DNA of 64,000 nt from Prauserella rugosa. Lineage in GTDB: Bacteria > Actinomycetota > Actinomycetes > Mycobacteriales > Pseudonocardiaceae. Position numbers and translations under genes: made by a program. Positions 59,457 through 64,000 of this stretch are shown one piece after another. The notes beneath the pieces are model-generated. The model was not told the DNA's origin. It did no database searches and saw nothing but the letters and a program-made list of their open reading frames with translations. The stretch spans positions 62,001 through 126,000 of the forward strand of contig NZ_JOIJ01000006.1 of assembly GCF_000719975.1 (NCBI RefSeq), in the 5' to 3' direction. Each line of letters starts with the position of its first letter. The stretch's first letter is position 1.

Positions 59457-60728
59457 TCAGCGGGCGAACTGGTAATGGATGGATTCGGTGTCGGGATCGG
59501 TCAACGGGCTGCCGTTCCACAGCCAGTCGTAGGAGACGTCCGACTCACCGTCGAAACGCCGCAGCTTCTCGTCTCGTTCTCGTTGTTCCGGACCGTCCGG
59601 CAGGTGGTAGAAACTCATGTTCTGCAGCGACGCGTCCTGCACCATGCCCGCGTGTTTCGACCGGCGATCCACGTAACGCACCAGCGCGTCGTCGATACCG
59701 CGGCGGGTCACCCGTCCCAGTTCCTCGGCCAGTACGGCGGCGTCCTCCATCGACTGGGACGCGCCCTGGGCCTGGTACGGCAGCATCGCGTGACAGGAGT
59801 CGCCGAGCAGGGCCACCCTGCCGTCCACCCACACCGGGTCCCGTCGACGCCGATACATCGCCCACACCGACGTGTCCTCGTCCTTCGCCTTCGCCAGCAG
59901 CGTCGGGACCCGGTCGTCCCAGTCCTGGTAGTGCGCGGCGAGTTCGGCTCCGGTGGCCGGCGCCGACCATTCCCGTTCGATCCGTTCGCTGCACGGCACG
60001 ATGGCCACGACGTTCAGGTACTCGCCGCCGCGGATGACGTAGTGCACGAGGTGCTTGTCCGGGCCGTACCAGATCGTCGAGTGGTAACGGTCCATCAGGA
60101 AACGGGTCGCCGGGTCGGCCAGGACGAGGTCACCCGGAATCAGTGCGCGATAGGCCATCTCCCCGGAGAAGACCAGCGTGTCGTCGAACCCGGCGAGCTC
60201 GCGCACCGCGGAACGGATTCCGTCGGCGCCGATGACGACATCCCCGCTGAACCGCCTGCCGTCGGCCGTGATGACGGTGGGACGTTCCGGGTCGGTCCGG
60301 TCCAGGTCGACGACCCGCGCCCCGGTCACCACCTCCACCACCGGCCCGTGCCCGCCGGAGTCGACGCAGGCGTCCAACAGGATGCGGTGCAGGTCCGCAC
60401 GGTGGTAGTGCCAGTACGGAGCGCCGTAGGTGTCGATGACACGTTGACCGAGCGGGAGCTGCGCGATGATGCTGCCGTCCGCCCAGCGCCGGCGTACCTG
60501 ATCCTCCGGCTGGGTCCGGACGGCCTCAAGCTGTGGACGCAGGCCCAGTCCGATGAGGATGCGGCTCGCGTTGGGCGCGGTCTGGATTCCGGCCCCGATC
60601 TCGCCGAGTTCGGGAGCGGCTTCGACGACCGTCACCCGCAAGCCGCGCTGGCGCATCGCGAGCGCGGCACACAGCCCGCCGAGACCGGCACCGACCACGA
60701 CGACTTCGTAGGACTGACTCGCAGCCAC
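59457..60728 (-). CDS. nicC: 6-hydroxynicotinate 3-monooxygenase (proposed)
   Basis: 423-residue group A FAD monooxygenase: GAGLGGL dinucleotide motif near residue 12, Glu-containing strand VTVVEAAPELGEIGAGIQ, DG motif VIGADGIRSAVR and GD motif VALLGDSCHAMLPYQAQGASQSMEDA. Salicylate hydroxylase and NicC share this build, and only context separates them. NicC decarboxylates and hydroxylates 6-hydroxynicotinate to 2,5-dihydroxypyridine. The GTG at 60728 starts the protein (VAASQSYEVVVVG) with AGGGA upstream. It is about 40 residues longer than P. putida NicC. Confidence 0.82.
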   Translation of the reverse strand: MAASQSYEVVVVGAGLGGLCAALAMRQRGLRVTVVEAAPELGEIGAGIQTAPNASRILIGLGLRPQLEAVRTQPEDQVRRRWADGSIIAQLPLGQRVIDTYGAPYWHYHRADLHRILLDACVDSGGHGPVVEVVTGARVVDLDRTDPERPTVITADGRRFSGDVVIGADGIRSAVRELAGFDDTLVFSGEMAYRALIPGDLVLADPATRFLMDRYHSTIWYGPDKHLVHYVIRGGEYLNVVAIVPCSERIEREWSAPATGAELAAHYQDWDDRVPTLLAKAKDEDTSVWAMYRRRRDPVWVDGRVALLGDSCHAMLPYQAQGASQSMEDAAVLAEELGRVTRRGIDDALVRYVDRRSKHAGMVQDASLQNMSFYHLPDGPEQRERDEKLRRFDGESDVSYDWLWNGSPLTDPDTESIHYQFAR

Positions 60729-60753
60729 GGAGATATCCCTGCCTTTCCGATCG

Positions 60754-61530
60754 TCAACGGGCCCGTGCGGGCACGGCACCGCTGAGCAAGTGCCCCGCGT
60801 CCGGCACGCGTGTCTCGAGGTTGAGTTCCGACAGGATGCGGAAGGTCGTGGCCGTGGCCGCCGACAGCACCGGCATGCCCACCTCGTCCTCGACCGGCTG
60901 GATCGACGGCAACGACGGCATCTGCACACACGCCGACAACACCAGCGCCTCCGCGCGCGAGAGATCGAGCTTCCGGTGGTGCTCCCGCAGATCGGCCGGG
61001 TCGAGGCGCGCGACGGCCAGGTTGTCCGGAACCTGCAACGACAGGGCGTCGACGACCTCGACGCCCGCGTCCTCGAGGTAGGTCACGACGGCCTCGGTCA
61101 GCGGCTCCATGTACGGGGTGATGACGGCGACGCGCCGCGCTCCCAACGCCGCGATGCCCGAGAGCAACGCTCCCGCACTGGACACCACCGGCGCATCGCT
61201 GCCCTCGGCGCGCAGTGCGCGCGTGATGTCGTCCTCGGCGGTGCAGTGGAAACCGGGCCCCTGCGCCATGATCGCCACGAGACAGGCGGTGGCGACGACG
61301 TCGGGGCGCGCATCCGCCAGTTCGGTGGCCGCGCGGGTGGACTGCTCGTTCATCGCCCTCAGCTGTTCCGGCGTGACGTGCTGCATCCGCGCCCGTGCCG
61401 CATGGAACACGAACCGATCACCGGGGATCTCCGCCTCGCGCGCGGCCAGCATCCGGGGCAGCTCCGTCTCCATCGTCAGGTTGGAGCTGGGCACGATCAT
61501 GCCGAGGTGATGCTCACGGGGGGCGCTCAT
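60754..61530 (-). CDS. nicE: Maleate cis-trans isomerase
   Basis: 258 residues of the Asp/Glu racemase superfamily with IVPSSNLTMETELP and two catalytic cysteines, Cys83 (VVATACLVAIM) and Cys201 (LVLSACVQMPSLPS), corresponding to the known Cys82/Cys200 pair of characterised maleate isomerases. It converts maleate to fumarate, the exit to the TCA cycle. The ATG overlaps the nicX stop by 4 nt (ATGA). Arylmalonate decarboxylase is related but lacks this context. Confidence 0.92.
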   Translation of the reverse strand: MSAPREHHLGMIVPSSNLTMETELPRMLAAREAEIPGDRFVFHAARARMQHVTPEQLRAMNEQSTRAATELADARPDVVATACLVAIMAQGPGFHCTAEDDITRALRAEGSDAPVVSSAGALLSGIAALGARRVAVITPYMEPLTEAVVTYLEDAGVEVVDALSLQVPDNLAVARLDPADLREHHRKLDLSRAEALVLSACVQMPSLPSIQPVEDEVGMPVLSAATATTFRILSELNLETRVPDAGHLLSGAVPARAR

Positions 61531-62573
61531 CGTTTGTCCGCCGGGCGCATCTCGGGCACGGTCAGTTCTCCGGCATCGACGATGAGTTCGTCGTCGAGAT
61601 ACAGACTGTTGCCCCGCATCGGAATATCGAAATGACACGGCGTGTCGTTCGGACCACCCAACTCGTTGTTCGGCCCGATCGAGAACATCACGTTCCCGTA
61701 GAAACTCCGCAACTCCATCCCCATCCCACCCGGGAACTGAGTCAACCCGTGCCAATGAGCCCGCTCATCCAGACCCCACCCCACATGACTCATCCCATAC
61801 CCCCGCGGATCCTCGAACGACTCGATGTAGGACCGCAACAGATCCGCATCCAACCCCGACGAACCCGCACCACCCCGAATATCCCGAATGAACCCCTTCT
61901 CGATCGTGATCTCCACCGGCGTCTGCACATACGTGTTGAACGGCAACAACACATCCCCCGGCGCCAAGACGATCCGACCGTCCACCCCGTCATCAGCACC
62001 ACCGGTGAACACGAACGCCGCAGGCCAGTGATCCCACCGACCCGGCGTATCGGTGAACCCGTACTCCGACATCGTCGGATACACACCCAACCGATACGTC
62101 ACATCCGTGCCATGCGGACTCGTGATCCGCATCGTCTGCGCCTTGGCCAGCAACTCCTCACCGACCTCCACCCGCTCCCGCAACTCCCTCGTCGGCATCA
62201 ACCGCGCCAACAACTCCGGCGGCTCCACCGCCGTCAGAATCCGCGTCCCCGCACCCTGAATCTCGAACTGCTCCTTCGAGAACAACAAGAACGTGCAATC
62301 CACCACCATGTCGGCGGCCGAGAGTGCTTCGACGGCGCGGGGAATCCGATCCAGCCCCGACTGTCCGACGGCCCAGGCACCCGAAGCACTGTCCGGGGAC
62401 GGAAGTCGCATGTGGAATGTCGCGGCACCCAATCGCTGGGCCGCCCAGAGGAAGGCGTCGGCGTACTCGGCTCGTTCGGCCCCACGGGTGAGCACGACGA
62501 CCGTCTCGCCCTCGTGCACACCGGACAACGTGAGCTGTTGCAGACAGATGTCGTTGAACAGGTTCTGGTCCAT
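61527..62573 (-). CDS. nicX: 2,5-dihydroxypyridine 5,6-dioxygenase
   Basis: 348 residues, related to M29 leucine aminopeptidases. The Fe(II) ligands expected for NicX are visible: His263 in GMSHVGWGLDE, and His314/Asp316 in PCHFDIPMRG. It opens 2,5-dihydroxypyridine to N-formylmaleamate. The ATG at 62573 follows GGAGGTGG and is the first gene of the operon. Codon use is odd: the first 80-90 codons look like the neighbours, but from about 62300 down to 61610 the coding strand is G-rich and C-poor, favouring GGT, GAT, TTG, GTG and ACG, suggesting a recombined segment. Confidence 0.94.
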   Translation of the reverse strand: MDQNLFNDICLQQLTLSGVHEGETVVVLTRGAERAEYADAFLWAAQRLGAATFHMRLPSPDSASGAWAVGQSGLDRIPRAVEALSAADMVVDCTFLLFSKEQFEIQGAGTRILTAVEPPELLARLMPTRELRERVEVGEELLAKAQTMRITSPHGTDVTYRLGVYPTMSEYGFTDTPGRWDHWPAAFVFTGGADDGVDGRIVLAPGDVLLPFNTYVQTPVEITIEKGFIRDIRGGAGSSGLDADLLRSYIESFEDPRGYGMSHVGWGLDERAHWHGLTQFPGGMGMELRSFYGNVMFSIGPNNELGGPNDTPCHFDIPMRGNSLYLDDELIVDAGELTVPEMRPADKR

Positions 62574-62594
62574 CGTTGACCACCTCCGAAACTC

Positions 62595-62743
62595 ATCCGA
62601 ACACGTACTATCCGGATACGCAATAGTCTCTCGGTAGTTTTCCCGGTCGTAACGCCGTTGTCGCATCGACGGAGCGCCCCTGTCGGACGCTGAAACGATC
62701 CGGACACGTACCATTGACAGCGCTCCGTACACGGAGCACGTAC
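62595..62743. promoter_or_regulatory. Divergent nicX/nicR control region with repeated sites
   Basis: ATCCGAACACGTACTAT (62595-62611) and ATCCGGACACGTACCAT (62698-62714) agree at 15 of 17 positions. CACGTAC occurs a third time at 62737-62743. TATCCGGATA (62609-62618) and GCTCCGTACACGGAGC (62722-62737) are perfect palindromes. TTGACA at 62714-62719 is a -35 candidate for nicR. These are likely MarR/NicR binding sites controlling both directions. Confidence 0.6.
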
Positions 62744-62762
62744 GGCCAAGGGGAGGAACGTC

Positions 62763-63263
62763 ATGGGTCGACCAGCGCACACGGCCGAGGGGTCGAACAA
62801 CGGAGAGCCCGCACCGCCTCCGGACCTGCTCGCAGCACCCGGGTACGGGGCACGCCGGCTCTATCAGGCCTACCTGGCGGCGTGGAGCCGGCACGTCGAC
62901 CCGGTACTCACCGGACCACAGTTCGCGGTGCTGTCGACCATTCGCGCCCACCCCAACAGTGACCAGAGTTCCCTGGCGGGTGCGGCGGCGCTCGACACCT
63001 CGACCATGGCCGACCTGTGCCGGCGTCTCGAGCGGCGCGGCCTGATCCAACGCGTGGAATCGCCCCACGACGCGCGGCGCAAACTGGTCTCCCTCACCCC
63101 CGAAGGCAAGAAGGAGCTGAACCGGGTGCACCGCAGGGCACGCAAGCTCGACGAGGCCCTGCTCAGCGATACCGGCCTCGCCGACACACTCGACGTGGCC
63201 ACCGTGCTGAACACGCTCGGTGAGCGGTGGGAGGCGGTGGCCGAGTTCGATCGTCTCCGCTGA
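62763..63263 (+). CDS. nicR: MarR-family regulator of the nicotinate operon (proposed NicR)
   Basis: 166 residues with a MarR winged helix: LYQAYLAAWSRHVDPVLTGPQFAVL, SSLAGAAALDTSTMADLCRRLERRGLI (recognition helix) and VESPHDARRKLVSLTPEGKK (wing). In P. putida the nic genes are repressed by the MarR protein NicR, relieved by 6-hydroxynicotinate. This gene sits divergent to nicX in the same arrangement. GGGGAGGAACGTC precedes the ATG. A repeated 17-bp site lies between the two genes. Confidence 0.9.
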   Translation: MGRPAHTAEGSNNGEPAPPPDLLAAPGYGARRLYQAYLAAWSRHVDPVLTGPQFAVLSTIRAHPNSDQSSLAGAAALDTSTMADLCRRLERRGLIQRVESPHDARRKLVSLTPEGKKELNRVHRRARKLDEALLSDTGLADTLDVATVLNTLGERWEAVAEFDRLR

Positions 63264-63308
63264 GGACGGCGGCGGCGCCGGGCCCGCGCGGCGGTCGGGT
63301 TAGATTCG

Positions 63309-64000
63309 ATGCCGATGGATATCGAGAACGACGCCGAGGCCCCCTCGTGGTTCCGCGCCGCACTGGCCGACCTGCCCGAGCACCGCGACACGACGGTCGA
63401 GGGCGGCAAGGTCCACCTGCGCTGCTGGGGACCGGAACACCGGCCCGGACTGGTCCTCGTCCACGGCGGTTCGGCCCATTCCGGTTGGTGGGACCACATC
63501 GCGCCACTTCTGGCCGAGGGGCGGCGGGTCGTCGCCGTCGATCTGTCCGGGCACGGCGACAGCGCCGCCAGGGACGCCTACGACATCACACTCTGGGCAC
63601 GTGAGGTCGTCGCGGCCGCCGAGGCCGGTGGCATCGAGGAGCCGTTCCACGTGGTCGGCCACAGCATGGGCGGCTGGGTCAGCGCCCAGACCGGCGCGGA
63701 GTTCGGATCCCGGCTCAACGGCCTGACCATCATCGACTCGCCGTTGAACGATCAGCCACCCGAGGATCGCCGCCCACGCCCCACCCGCTTCTATCCCGAT
63801 CGGGAGACCATCCTCGGGCGCTTCCGAACGTTGCCGCCCCAGGACGTCCTCCTGCCCTACATCCGCAGGCACATCGCCGAGGAGTCGGTCCGCGCCGTCG
63901 ACGACGGATGGACCTGGAAGTTCGACCCCACGCTGACGGTGCCGTACACCCCGCTGCGCGGAATCCTGCCCCGGATCACGCCGCCGACCACCTACATCCG
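63309..64000 (+). CDS. Alpha/beta hydrolase, 3' end beyond the window
   Basis: At least 230 residues, open to the right edge. The fold is clear: LVLVHGGSAHSGWWDHIAPLL (oxyanion region), VVAVDLSGHGDSAAR, and elbow VVGHSMGGWVSA with Ser. It continues with NGLTIIDSPLNDQPPEDRR and a cap region. TAGATT at 63301-63306 is a possible -10, making ATG 63309 or 63315 leaderless. The gene follows nicR by 45 nt in the same direction and could be part of the nicotinate or another catabolic set; it is less like NicD than the 51842 gene. Confidence 0.85.
   Translation, partial: MPMDIENDAEAPSWFRAALADLPEHRDTTVEGGKVHLRCWGPEHRPGLVLVHGGSAHSGWWDHIAPLLAEGRRVVAVDLSGHGDSAARDAYDITLWAREVVAAAEAGGIEEPFHVVGHSMGGWVSAQTGAEFGSRLNGLTIIDSPLNDQPPEDRRPRPTRFYPDRETILGRFRTLPPQDVLLPYIRRHIAEESVRAVDDGWTWKFDPTLTVPYTPLRGILPRITPPTTYI

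Noticed and set aside
59457..60728. Salicylate 1-monooxygenase
   Set aside because: The sequence family is the same, but no catechol or gentisate genes are nearby, whereas every other nic step is encoded in the same operon.
57747..60785. Long plus-strand frame opposite the MFS and nicC genes
   Set aside because: It is a mirror of genuine minus-strand coding DNA, with no motif or ribosome binding site.

Overview
The window is a gene-dense, very GC-rich stretch whose codons mostly end in G or C. Genes overlap by ATGA/GTGA junctions, several appear to be leaderless, and IclR, LacI and MarR regulators alternate with short catabolic operons. This is typical of a free-living actinomycete. A pseudonocardial genus is my guess from style only. 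No rRNA, tRNA, CRISPR array, insertion sequence or phage gene was seen. The content is almost entirely carbon (and nitrogen) catabolism plus transport.

Layout. 1-6274: a LacI-type regulator (cut by the left edge) diverges from a five-gene operon (bicupin, alpha/beta hydrolase, histidinol-dehydrogenase-like polyol oxidase, SDR, HpcH/HpaI aldolase), followed by an orphan sugar-ABC ATPase. 6295-9743: miscellaneous FAD oxidoreductase, quinone reductase-like MDR protein, small lipoprotein and GyrI-like protein. 9876-17421: a complete L-rhamnose operon (LacI regulator, MFS transporter, mutarotase, isomerase, aldolase/dehydrogenase fusion, kinase) with matching LacI-type operators. 17469-20041: an MFS exporter and a divergent LacI regulator. 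20048-23988: a TRAP-like permease with a miniature small subunit, a dehydrogenase/RraA-aldolase fusion and a divergent IclR gene. 24084-26689: a His-rich protein, a PQQ-type sugar dehydrogenase lipoprotein and an AbrB-family membrane protein. 26900-31912: IclR regulator and pcaHGBC-pobA (4-hydroxybenzoate via protocatechuate ortho cleavage; pcaD is absent here). 32204-33726: an amidase broken by one frameshift. 33870-40804: a hexarate block (talarate/galactarate dehydratase, TctABC tripartite transporter, glucarate dehydratase, IclR). 40841-43214: SCO6745-like protein, an alpha/beta hydrolase and a MarR gene with a striking 16-bp repeat operator. 43337-50903: a minus-strand run with acyl-CoA ligase, acyl-CoA dehydrogenase, enoyl-CoA hydratase, and a CocE-type hydrolase/ATP-grasp pair. 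51240: a cold-shock protein.

The most informative region is 51842-63263. Ten minus-strand genes, tightly packed or overlapping, encode what reads as a full aerobic nicotinate pathway: nicotinate uptake (MFS), a heterotrimeric CoxSML-type molybdenum hydroxylase with a CoxG-like membrane protein (proposed nicotinate to 6-hydroxynicotinate), NicC, NicX, NicD, NicF and NicE (to fumarate), with a divergent MarR gene (NicR) at the head. The NicX, NicE, NicD and NicF assignments rest on visible catalytic residues. The role of the Mo-hydroxylase is inferred from context. The 3' two thirds of nicX has an aberrant base and codon composition, suggesting recent recombination. The window ends inside another alpha/beta hydrolase gene.
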